DNA from: Allolobophora icterica
Taxonomy: Eukaryota > Annelida > Clitellata > Crassiclitellata > Lumbricidae
Length of the DNA stretch: 64,000 nucleotides
NCBI GenBank assembly: GCA_963556255.1
Contig: OY744615.1
Coordinates: 23,084,691-23,148,690 of the forward strand
Direction: 5' to 3'
Below, piece after piece: positions 22,601-32,844 of the stretch. Within the stretch, counting starts at the first letter, position 1, and each line of letters starts with the position of its first letter. The position numbers and the translations under genes are program-made. Under the pieces are notes generated by a model. It saw only the letters and a program-made list of their open reading frames with translations. It searched no databases and had not been told where the DNA came from.

Positions 22601-25600
22601 GAGGATCTAATGTTATGGCTTGCCTGGCAGCCAATAAGCACATGATGACGATTGTGGTCCCAGATCAGCATGGTGTTCAAGGCTGACGTAGCTCCCCCGC
22701 TATATGTCAATCGACCCTGAAGGTTCTTGTCCAGCTGATGTGCCACCACTTCAACCCATGAAAAGAAACACAGAAACTATTAACAGTCTATCCAATTAAC
22801 ATTTTTAAGCATTGCTCATTCACTTTCAAGCTACAAATCGATTCATAATCATTGTGGGGCTGGTAAACTGTATTTTATATCAGATTATAACATCTACACT
22901 AAGTGCTGTCATAAGTTGTATACAGGTACATGTACTTATAATTGTGGCTTCAGTTTCTTACAGGAACATGTAACTGCTGCAGTTAAGTTGTTAACAATCT
23001 TGATCACCAATTCACCAACTGAAACTGTTATTGCTTTACAGCTCAACAGCATGCTGGACTGTCAACCCAAAGTTCAATGTCCCCACCATTGCAGAAAGCT
23101 GTTTTAGAATTTTCACACTCGCATCCCTAACAAGCTCACTAATAAGCCGACTACACACTGTTGGTAGGATTATCAGACCTGTGGCTGTTCACCAACCTTC
23201 ACATTACATTGCGCCGCTTGTGGCAGCACGAGTCTGATTTGACCTATGTGTCGGTTTTCGATGTTACTGTGGTTATGCCGTGCGCCTAGTGTTGGTTTTC
23301 ATACTGTTGGATTCATTGCAGTCGGTGCCCTTGTAGCGGCATGGTCGCATTATGGTGCTCTAGAAATTGTCCGTGTTATTATTTTTATTTATTTACTTAT
23401 TTATTTATTTATTCCGGATATTTCTATAGCGCCTCTCGAAGTCAACTACTACTCAGAGGCGCTCCCGACTACAGCATTTGATACTGTGTCGGAGTTTTCA
23501 CGCCGAAGCGCCACGAGCATTTGCGAGTGAAGGACTTGCCCAAGGTCCGTACGCAGCGGCTAGAGTGGGATTCGAACCTGCAACCCTCCGGTCACAAGGC
23601 GCCGAACTTACCACTGAGCCACCACGCCCACAGTATTATTATTATTATTCACAACCACAAGTTAGAAACTATCAACTCATACTCATGGCTCCTCTCAAGT
23701 TAATGATCTTATTTTACAATACACACACACACATACTAAGCAGGCTTCTAAGCAGGCTGAGCTTCTAGTTCCCCGCTCACGGACTGCCCTTAGGCAGTGC
23801 CGTGATTTTTCCATCGCTGGCTCTGCAATCTGGAATGGGCTCCCTGTAGTGCTTCGCTTGGTCCCAAGCACCCATTCCGCCACATTTTATTCAAATCTCA
23901 AGACTGTACTCTTCAGCTGGGTTTGGGTCGGGAGTGCTTCCGAGTAGATAACCTTGAAGAGGCTCTATATAAATTCTCCATATGAATGAATGAATAATAT
24001 AATGTATATACATAATTCTGAGTGTTTGCTAACTCACTTGCATTGTATCCTGGCCTTATGACACCTTGAGAAGTGAAATGTAAATTCCCTGACATTGTAC
24101 CATACCTAAAAGCATAATCATCATAAACATATTTACATTTATCTCATGTAATAAATGTATTTGGGATGAACATCATTAATATTCCATTTCAACATAACTG
24201 ATAAGTATCAACAATGCAATTAGGTCTCCTTTATCACCAAAATCTGTCTCTCGATCAGAAACTTTCAGCAAAAGTGAACTCATTCACAGACCTTTCTGCA
24301 GCATTGAGCCGCATATTGTAAAAAAAAAACTCACCCTCTTTTCCACAGCGTTCGGAATCCTCGAAGTGCAACCGAAAGACCATTGCCAGCTGCCAATTCT
24401 ATCTAGAAAACAAAAGCCTAAACCTGTATTAACCTGAGAGTTCAAAAGTACTCAAGTATGTCACAATTACTTAGGTTTCAGGTACAAGTACTTTGGTGCC
24501 AAAAACAAGTCCTTTGATGTCAGATATGATGTTGGCTTAAGTGGATAGCCAAATCAATGATTCAAAGTCCTTGTACTTGAAACCTAAATAATTGTGACAT
24601 AAATGGTAAAAATGCTGAATGACCAGAGATATATGTTCTTTCTTTGAAGTCTGATTGATGGCTCTTGCCTGATGTTTTTGACCCTTTCAAGCTTCATCAA
24701 ATTTGCTTTTGTAATGCCAGTAAGAAGTGAGTTACAATATTCAAGATGGCTAGAGACTATGGCATTTGTCTGGCAAACCATGGCAGATCAGGAAATGTGG
24801 TGCTTCAAATGTCAAGAATATGGTAATGGAATGACAGGTCGGTCTACATAATAAGCTAATGTTTTAACTGAAGGACAGTCACAATTAAATACAACACCAA
24901 ATTACACCCTACACAACTTTGTTGTTGATAGAATTCAATAACGACTTAAATTTGTACAGTTGCTGTGTAGTACCGAAAATACTTTTTGGTGCAGGATCAC
25001 ATTATTGTTTCTGGAAGTAAAGTTTAATCAAGATGTGGTCCATGTAAGCACTGGCCAGCACCAACAACACATAAAAATGTCAAAGTCAAAACAAATAATG
25101 ACTAAACTGGTAGCCAAGACATGTAGAAGCTCATCAGTTTGTTCACCTGCTGTATGTTTTAATTGTAAAGAACTTTTGTCTCATATATATGTCAAGTCTT
25201 GAGGATGGGTACAGGTATTTTGGTCTAAAGTAAAATTAGATATAACTGCTCTTGAGTTGTACTCGAGTTCAAGTACCAAGTCTAACATCTCTGGTATTAA
25301 CCGTCTAAATTCTGTTAACCCTTAAACGACAAGAAGAATTTTTATCGCCTAGGGCCTGACAATGAGTGATTTTACAGTTTAACGACCTATAAAGTAAACA
25401 ATTTTTAACTTCTGATATCTCGGTCAGTTCCGGACTTACAGACATAATGTAAACATCATTCGTTAGCATTTTACTTTCTCTTCCCATCCATCTATCCAGA
25501 GTTAGTCAAAAAATATTCAGGTACTCAAAGCTGCCCCAAAGTGTTTTATTAATGTTTTAATGGTTGAAAGTATTATTACGACTCTAGAGTATTTGGCAAC

Positions 25601-28600
25601 GGTGTATTTGATATTGTGCACGCTGCGATATTAGTAGCAGTCTTATTCGCTACATGGGGAGCCCCCAAAGTGTATAGGACGACTTCTTCTATCTTTTGAA
25701 GTACCGTCACAGGACGGGCAAACATCAAGTGTTCAATAAAATCAGAATTTTCATATCATAAGAAAAACTGTCACAATCCCGGCCTACCTCTGCCCAGCCA
25801 GCATGACCGAGTATCCGCCGGAAAGCCACGCCAATTGTACCACTTCCTGTGCCATTATGTGATGATAGTTGACCAGAAATGATAGCTGTATCCTTGACTG
25901 TCAGTGGACACTCGACCGACTGTGAGATGGACATCTCACTAATCTCGACATGTGGCATAAATCTACAGCACAGCAACATACTTTACAAATCAAAATCAAA
26001 TCAAATCTCAGTGAAGTGACAATACAGAAATATCTTGTAGAATTTTGAGAAAAGGACAGAATCATGTGCTAGTAAACAAAACCTCATTATAAATCCACCT
26101 TTGAAGACAAATTAAGTGCTGCATTATAACGACAGTCTCATAAAGACTGAATTAATTTGGGGTCCATTTCCTCATGTTGTACAAATATATAAATCATACT
26201 GTTATGTGTTATAATGGGAGTTCTGATGTAATGCTGGAAATTAGTCTAGAAATGCAAATTGAACCTGATATTGATAACAGAAAGCCAGGCACTTACTGTT
26301 CGGAATCTACCATGTCGTATCTGTCAAAGACATCTGTTGCATCAACCCCAACAGTGATAGTTCCCTAAAAGAAAGCAATCATCTTCCTAAACCTCAGATC
26401 TTTCAACATAAGTTTATCATTTAATCTAATATTAAAGAAAGTGTCACAACATTCACGGTTCAAAATAGTGTCTGATGCTTCACTATTGTTTAAATGCTAA
26501 TGATCTGAAGCAATAGGAAATTCACAGCTGATAGTAGACACCGTGGTTGGAGTTTCTGAACGTGTGTAGCGTCAAAGCACAGGAGCAACTGCAGGCAACG
26601 AGGCATCCTTCTGCCCCAGGTCTCTGTTTAATTGTTCATACAGCATCACCGCAGTAGAATGGTCAGCATTGACCCATCCTTTGACTTTTACTGTCCAGTT
26701 AGTACCCTGAAACCCCTTTCTTTTGGACGAGTCCATGGTGGCAAGATCCCAACAACAAATGTCCAAACACCGAATAATACACTCAAAAACACCGGTGAAA
26801 GAAAGAAATAACTCCAAGAGTAGATGCTAGGTCATATTAGAAGTCTGTACAAAAAATACTGTCAAGTAACTAGGTGTGCACATGACCAACTAATTGTTCA
26901 AAAATGACACGCCCATAAAACATGCGGCCATCTTGGCCACGCAACGCACACAGACATAATATATCAATTTGTTACAGTAATCAGTCATGACTTCACATTC
27001 AACTACTAATTGAATTCCAGTTCATACATTTAGTTGTAACTGCGGAGTCCAGTCATAATTCCTGTACCTTGGGATTTGTCCGCTGCTGAAGTCTGTGTTC
27101 TTCTCGTTCCTTCTGCAGTCTCTCAAACTCATCCAAAATCTCCTGTGGAGTTTTTGTACGAGGTACTACCTAGGAGACAAAACACAACGGTACCAACATT
27201 TCCAGCATCTATACCCAAAATACTTATATGTTGCCCAGATGTTCCTTCATTCCCCTTCAGAAATCATATCATTACCTACATATCATAATATAAAATGAAA
27301 TTAACGATACTTCTATCATTCTTGAGGTGATTCAAAGTGCATGTTAATTTTTCATTAAAGTAACAGATGAAATTTAATTACAAATGCGGTATTCACTCAT
27401 AGTTAACATGAACTTTTTAACTAGTGGATAGCTGGCCGACTGGCAGTTGTAATCTAAACAATAATTGTATCCAGAAATTTATAAAGCGCCTCTCGCAGAA
27501 TAACTATTCAGAGGCGCTCAATAACTATTCAGAGGCACTTAATAACTATTCAGAGGCACTCAATAACTATTCAGAAGCGCTCGATAGCCCAGATGCATCT
27601 GCCTTGCCTGCTGGTACAGCGATTTCTATTAGCTAATTTATTAGCCTGTTCCCCTTTACCTCCCTGTTGACAAAGATCATTATTCACAAGATTTTCCATC
27701 AGTGAAATTATTCTTCTTGTAATCAATTAACTAATACCACATATCAATGTTTCTACACCACACACCTGCCATCCCTCAGTTTCCAGTCCTTGAACTCCTG
27801 TCGTGTCATAGATTGCTCTTTTCTGAGGATCGCCCAAAACTATGGAAGAAAACAAAAAGCTTAATTAAAAACAAGGTCATGCATTGTACCTCGCCAGACT
27901 AGGTATTTAATGGACGAAATTCGTATAAACGTTCAGCAACTGATAACACTTGTTTTGGAACTGTAATTTTTTTTACAAATTAATGGAGAAGGGCTAAACT
28001 GCTGAATTCAACAAAAACTGTAACATGCTAGGTCAAAGATCAAAGACTGGTTTCTCTGACCTATTGAACTTTGACCGGGCTCTCGGATTGTTGTCACTAC
28101 CGTTTCATTTGAAGCGATTACTGATGTGCAGCATGAAAGTGATAATACAAAAGTAATTAATTATTTATACTTTGCAACCACTGTCTACCATAATCATGAT
28201 GATGGGTATAGTAAACACAAAGATAACTTAGACTACAATGAATTTCCAAGCAAATCTATAAGCTAAATATCTACCTTCATGAGCCTTCTTGATCTTATTG
28301 AACAAGGTTTCTGCCTTCTCCTTCTTGTCATCATCAAAATGTTTGTCTGGATGGTAAATTCGACTGAGCTTTCGAAAAGCATTATTGATTTCATCCTTTG
28401 TTGCCTACAAACACAGCGTCAACTTCTCAAAATATTTACCAATAGGCAACTATACTTGATGACCCCATATGCACAAACCTTAATATATTACAATACATTC
28501 TATCGCCTACCGGTACTTTCTTTTCTATTTTCAATTAAAATGTATAGGCATATACAATGACAACACTGTACTTATAAATGTAGGTCTTGCACTGGGCATC

Positions 28601-29928
28601 CAGAGGCTTGGCATCTGGCAGAAGGGTGGGACTCAGGCCATGAAAGCACATAACTAGTTCAGACTGCATGGCTTAGAGACAGTTCCATTCAATGTCCAGC
28701 AGGCTCTATATTCAAGCCACTGTTCTTCACATCTTGTATATGCAGCCGACCGGACTCATCACTCTCTCGAAGCATGGGTATGCCAGGATGCGTACGAGAT
28801 TAACTATACTCTACTCACTACCCACATTATGCACTTGCCCAAGTGTCATCTATACAGGACTTTGTAGCCAAAGTATAAACATCCATGGAGGTCTTCTAAT
28901 CATCTCCAGTGAAATTCATGAAGCTTGTACATTTAGCTAGACACACACCAGGCACGTTCGAAGACTTATGAAAGCTTCTTCATCAATCTTCGAACGAGCC
29001 TGGTGTGTGCCTGGCTCGATATACAATTTTCATGGCTTTCACAACTGGAAAGGCTTCACAACTGGAATCAACGATTCATTGTCCATGTCCTGTGTGTCAC
29101 CATAATGTCCATTTCCTGCATTCTGGTCATGATTTTTGTAAGCTAGGATCAACTTTGGTCAACTCTCGTCGTCAATTTGTATAAGGTAATATGAAAATGG
29201 CTCACTATTACAATTTGACGTGACAAACTACAATTTGTAGTGTCTGGTCAGTGGTCAGGGCCGTATCATGGCTTTCAGTCTAGCTAATAGGTCTTGGCTA
29301 TGAAAAACACAGTGTGAGACTCAGTGAACAGTTACAAAAACTTTATGCTGTGAAAGTGTAGCTCTGCAGCACAACGTAATCCATCCCATACTAACTTATA
29401 GAGCAACATGGTAGTCTTTTCTGCTTCGGTGCCTCTATTTCGCCCGTGTTTGAAGACAATTCTGTTCGATCTTAGTCTTGTTTTGTCATGTTGGGGCAAC
29501 TAACTATCTGCAGTTTTTCAATGACGCGCTATATAACTGTGCAATTATGATTACACAATTTACAATACGCATGAAGCAACTTCAGAAAACGAAACTGGTC
29601 ATTAATAAAATTTTGGATAAACTGTCATGATTTATCCAAAACCTTCACGCCTATAACTAGCCGTGCCAGTTTACGCCCTGTGCACCTTAAAAGTTAATAA
29701 CAACCCGCTGTAAGTAACATCGTAGCACGGAGTACCGAGGTCAAGCCGGTTTCACGTGACACGCTACATGTGGTCAGAAATAAATTATACGTTAACAGCA
29801 AACTGAGCATAGCTGAATCATTCAAAATGATAAAGAAACTGAGGTCTTACAGTTTTTCCTATTCCGAGCCATGCATAATAATCGTCTTTTTCAACAAGGT
29901 CAGCGTTGGAATCGTCGCGTGCCGCCAT
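16618..29928 (-). CDS. DNAJC11: DnaJ homolog subfamily C member 11, complete
   Basis: DNAJC11 is a mitochondrial J-protein linked to the MICOS/SAM bridging complex and cristae shape. I join 17 coding exons, all with canonical acceptors and matching phases: 29928-29851, 28404-28275, 27839-27766, 27169-27068, 26364-26297, 25962-25788, 24402-24335, 24105-24038, 22748-22624, 22339-22257, 21747-21631, 21201-21046, 20593-20524, 19927-19821, 19447-19363, 18537-18408, 16673-16618. The product is 563 residues; human DNAJC11 is about 559. The J domain opens with [10 protein letters not shown] and has HPD at 44-46. It is followed by [12 protein letters not shown] and [20 protein letters not shown]. The middle is a beta-rich DNAJC11-type region ([23 protein letters not shown]). 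The C-terminal DUF3395 part includes [24 protein letters not shown] and [15 protein letters not shown]. The start ATG lies just before this J domain and fits the family. Intron 9 uses a GC donor. The final exon ([10 protein letters not shown]...) is the least certain, since the family ends vary. Confidence 0.95.
17405..17905 (+). pseudogene. Old CR1/L2-like LINE 3' remnant
   Basis: Degraded C-terminal LINE coding sequence: [11 protein letters not shown] at about 17560, then [25 protein letters not shown] 3' UTR follows, with GCAGCGCTCATGAATAAGC near 17866-17885. It lies in the last DNAJC11 intron, on the opposite strand. Confidence 0.6.
18845..19190. mobile_element. Possible hAT-like relic with GGGCCCG ends
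   Basis: Both flanks carry related inverted blocks: TTAGGGGGGCCCGAAAATG on the left and CATGAGGGGCCCG...GGGCCCGAAATATTC on the right. No target duplication is clear. It is intronic in DNAJC11. Confidence 0.3.
20740..21000 (+). mobile_element. tRNA-derived SINE
   Basis: Box A-like TGGATGAATGGTTAATA at about 20751 and box B GGTTCGATACC at 20802-20812 are spaced as in a tRNA promoter. The body is unrelated to tRNA and the tail is ATTATTATTAATTA. No tRNA cloverleaf closes, so it is a SINE rather than a tRNA gene. It sits in a DNAJC11 intron. Confidence 0.65.
23390..23633 (-). mobile_element. tRNA-derived SINE sharing the LINE 3' hairpin tail
   Basis: On the minus strand it begins GGGCGTGGTGGCTCAGTGGT (box A) and continues to box B GGTTCGAATCCC. 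A short body follows, and then the tail of the LINE family: GAGCGCCTCTGAGTAGTAG...GAGAGGCGCTATAGAAAT, ending in an (AAAT)n repeat. Sharing the LINE tail explains how the SINE could be copied by that LINE's reverse transcriptase. It lies in a DNAJC11 intron. Confidence 0.85.
23640..23995 (+). mobile_element. LINE 3' end, CR1/L2-like
   Basis: Codons from about 23766 read [20 protein letters not shown], then [18 protein letters not shown] and [11 protein letters not shown] before the stop at 23945. These match the C-terminus of the LINE at 32850-34767. The tail CTTGAAGAGGCTCTATATAA follows, then a (TGAA)n repeat. Confidence 0.8.
24434..25293. mobile_element. hAT-like element with decayed ends
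   Basis: Perfect 8-bp duplication GTATTAAC at 24426-24433 and 25294-25301. The termini are CTGAGAGTTC and CTAACATCTCTG, weakly complementary. Inside, a 37-bp inverted repeat lies at about 24459-24497 and 24563-24600, and a LINE fragment at about 24640-24790 (minus strand, [20 protein letters not shown]). It is intronic in DNAJC11. Confidence 0.6.
27460..27580 (-). mobile_element. LINE 3' hairpin tail with local tandem duplication
   Basis: Contains TTTATAAAGCGCCTCTCGCAG and the partner AGAGGCGCT. After it, AATAACTATTCAGAGGC(G/A)CT is repeated four times with a period of about 21 bp. It is the same family as 1141-1340. Confidence 0.7.
28942..29009. repeat. Perfect-stem foldback hairpin
   Basis: CACACACCAGGCACGTTCGA at 28942 pairs with the segment 28987-29009 over 23 bp with one mismatch. 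The loop is about 22 bp. It is in DNAJC11 intron 1. Confidence 0.8.
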
Positions 29929-30735
29929 TTTATCAGGTGTATCGTCTAATGTGTGCCCTTCAAACCTCTTTTCTGCTACGTTCCAACTAGAAGTGACGGA
30001 ATTTCTTCAGCGCTGAAGCTTGACTATTATAGCCTACAATAATTGTGTTCCGTATAATCAATTAGTAATTCAGTAAAGGTTAGCAATTACTATTTAAGTA
30101 AAAGTCTTATAGCACTTCTACAAACGACTATAGAAAAAATACAAGTTAATTCCAAAAAGTGAAGAAAACTGTTTATCGCGTGTAGAATAAGCTAGACCAT
30201 GCGCTGATTCATGCAGAGCCGTAAATTTACCGTAAACTTGAGATGGATGGGAGAATGTTAGAGGCGCAACTTAATTTGGTCTAGAAAGTAGAGGTAAGTT
30301 CGCATCGTTTTTTCTCTGCGACTGTTAAATATGCCTACGTGGAACAACCATAAGGCCACGTACCGAGGATCGCAGGGAGGCCCTGTCAGGCAGGGAAGAA
30401 ACCGCGGACAATTACACTGTAGCTGTATTGGTTAAAGCGTACGTCCCTTGCACCTCTGCAAGCTCATCATGGTTCGCCTCCCGATGGTGTGTTATTTAGG
30501 CCTAATATATATTAATCACGGGCTATAGCACGTAAGGTCCATACAAGATCGAGTACCTTAAAAGGCGTAGTGTCCATTCAAACGGGCAGCGGGGGTGCAG
30601 AATCTCACCCGATCAATTAATTGAAAAATAAATAGCAGGCCAAACGTGCACATGTAGGCTACAGTTTATATTGAAAAACTATGTTTATGTTTACATTCGT
30701 TTATTACGTAGAACAACAGGCAAAACGCTGTAGAT
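29929..30735. other. DNAJC11 upstream region
   Basis: It should hold the DNAJC11 promoter (minus strand), but no TATA box or CpG-dense block stands out. A partial copy of the MITE end (GGCGCAACTTAATTTGGTCT) lies near 30263. Confidence 0.4.
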
Positions 30736-30739
30736 GTAG

Positions 30740-30970
30740 GCCTATGCGCTCTTCCACGGCCCAATCCAGGAGCTTATAAGTTGCCTATGTGGGTCCTTCA
30801 GCGTGGAACAGTCTTCTCCAGTCTTGTCCTTGTCTTCTTGTCCTCTCGCCTCTTCAGTTCCGTAGACGCTTGAAACCCTTTCTTTTTGCTGGTTCTGGCA
30901 ATGATGGGGTCGAGAGCGCCGCTGATTCGAGTGGCGCTATATAAATTGTTCGTTTACAATTACAATTACG
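30740..30970 (+). mobile_element. LINE 3' end with variant hairpin
   Basis: Degraded coding sequence (GTCTTCTCCAGTCTTG... reading like WNSLLQSCPCL) runs into GAGCGCCGCTGATTCGAGTGGCGCTATATAAATT, given here in two parts: GAGCGCCGCTGATTCG and AGTGGCGCTATATAAATT. It ends with an ACAATT repeat. The hairpin arms differ from the other copies, but pairing is mostly kept. Confidence 0.6.
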
Positions 30971-31079
30971 TGTGCCACTGTATAGCGACCGTATGACCTC
31001 GTATCGGCCATATCCATTTTCATTGAATCGATCGGGTAAGATTCTGCACTCTGCTGCCCGTTTTAATGGGTGCCACGCC

Positions 31080-32199
31080 TAGGGTTACCATACGTCCGGG
31101 TTTCCCCGGACATGTCCTCTTTTTGGGCCCCTGTCCGGGCGTCCGGGCGGTTTTCCAGAAGATGGGCATTTGTCCGGGTTTTCCACTCAACAATTTCTAA
31201 CACGGAACCCTGGACGGTGCATCCATACTTTTTTACTGACTTACTTGCAGCCTAGATAAGCGACATAACCAGAAACGCGCCAACTTGTATTTGTTAGCTC
31301 ATATGCCATTGAGTCCAGCACCGCATTCCGTTCAGACGGTTGTAGAAGCAATAAGTCATGTACGTTACTGTGGTGTTGCTACAGACGGTAGTAATCGTGG
31401 GTCTCTGAAGTTATTTCCTATCTATTCTAATTCAATACTTTGATTGGAAGAATGGTGGTTTACAGTCGAAACACATTGACGTGCACAGCACTCCAAATGA
31501 AACTGCAGACGCCATTTCGAGATGCATAAAGGACAGCTTTGACAGGCATCATTTATTTCAGAGGTGTATACTGTATAGGCTTTGCCAGAGACTATTGCCA
31601 AAAAAATTTCTGAGGTGTTCAACGTAGAGCTGATGGCAATAATGTGTTTGCTAATTTGAAGAAGCTGAAAAAGCAAAGCACTGGAGCTTTAGTTGGTATT
31701 GGTTGCCCAGCTCATGTTTTGAATAACACCTTGCACCATGGCGTTGACACGCTTGATCTTGACATTGAGTCAATTACATAGAAAATTTACAACTATTTCT
31801 CAATTTACACGGTTAGAACTAAACACCTGAGTAGGCCCTACTGCGAATTTGTTGCAGTTGAGCATCGTAAGCTACTTTATCACAGCAAAACTCGATGGCT
31901 GTCTCTATTTCCTGGTATTCAGCGGTTGCTGCAGATGTTTCCAGCCTTGAAGTCTTTTTTCTTGTCTCAAGAAAGCCACCTACTGTAAATCTGTTTTGTT
32001 TTGTGTGCGCGCTCATTGACTAAAAGTCTTAAGCCATTTAGGCCTACATTACTTTTCTGCAGTTCAAATTTAGACAGTATAAAATAAATCATAGCGGCAT
32101 AACCGCCAGGTATACGCCTTGCGTATACCGTAGGCCTATACGCCAATACGATTTTGATTTTTTGTCCTCTTTTTCCTCTGCGGAAATATGGTAACCCTA
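31080..32199 (+). mobile_element. hAT transposon with decayed transposase
   Basis: 1120 bp. Terminal inverted repeat TAGGGTTACCATA is perfect over 13 bp. The 8-bp target duplication GCCACGCC at 31072-31079 and 32200-32207 is perfect. The interior on the plus strand (about 31400-31985) reads a broken hAT transposase across several frames. Recognisable pieces are LVGIGCPAHVLNN, DIESIT then KIYNYFSIYTVR, CEFVAVEHRKLLYH, and SKTRWLSLFPGIQRLLQMFP. Internal stops and shifts make it inactive. It is related to the KIAA1586/ZMYM-like hAT group. Confidence 0.87.
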
Positions 32200-32399
32200 G
32201 CCACGCCCCTCAATAGCCAAACGGGCTGCTGCCGATGTCACCACCGTTCAATACTACTAATATTACCACCACTACAGCTGCTATCTCTTTTGTTACTACT
32301 ACTACTTTTACTACTACTACTATCAGTACCACTATCAATGCTACTACATTTTAATGAAATTTGCATTTTTCATTATGCTTAAATAATGTAATGTAATGT

Positions 32400-32844
32400 A
32401 AATCTCTAAAATTTTTCAGCACCACACAAAAGCCACGTCAGAGAGACCAGCTTAATGATAAAGCATAGACAACAATTTTTCAATTAAGTAACAGTAAGAA
32501 CAAGTAAAATTTATGGTAAATTTTTTCTTCATTAGCAAGCAATAACTGTCATGATTTATTACATGTACACATAAGATTTTAACATTTTTGTGTAACTGTC
32601 CAACCATCTACAAGCAGTTAACGAATAACAAAAGTATTACGTATCATTGTACCAGTACGTCCCATAACAGGAAGCAAAAGTCAGTCTGACATATTCATTT
32701 ACATGAGCCTAGTATGGTATAGCAGAGTAACATTTAATGTGCTGCAAAGCTTATTTCTAGAATTCCAAATAATTAATCGTCGTATGAACCAACTTATTCA
32801 CATCAGTCAAATAACATACACATAATAAAAGACAATTAATTTAA
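32400..32844. other. Unassigned AT-rich spacer
   Basis: No gene, RNA or mobile element recognised. Confidence 0.4.
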
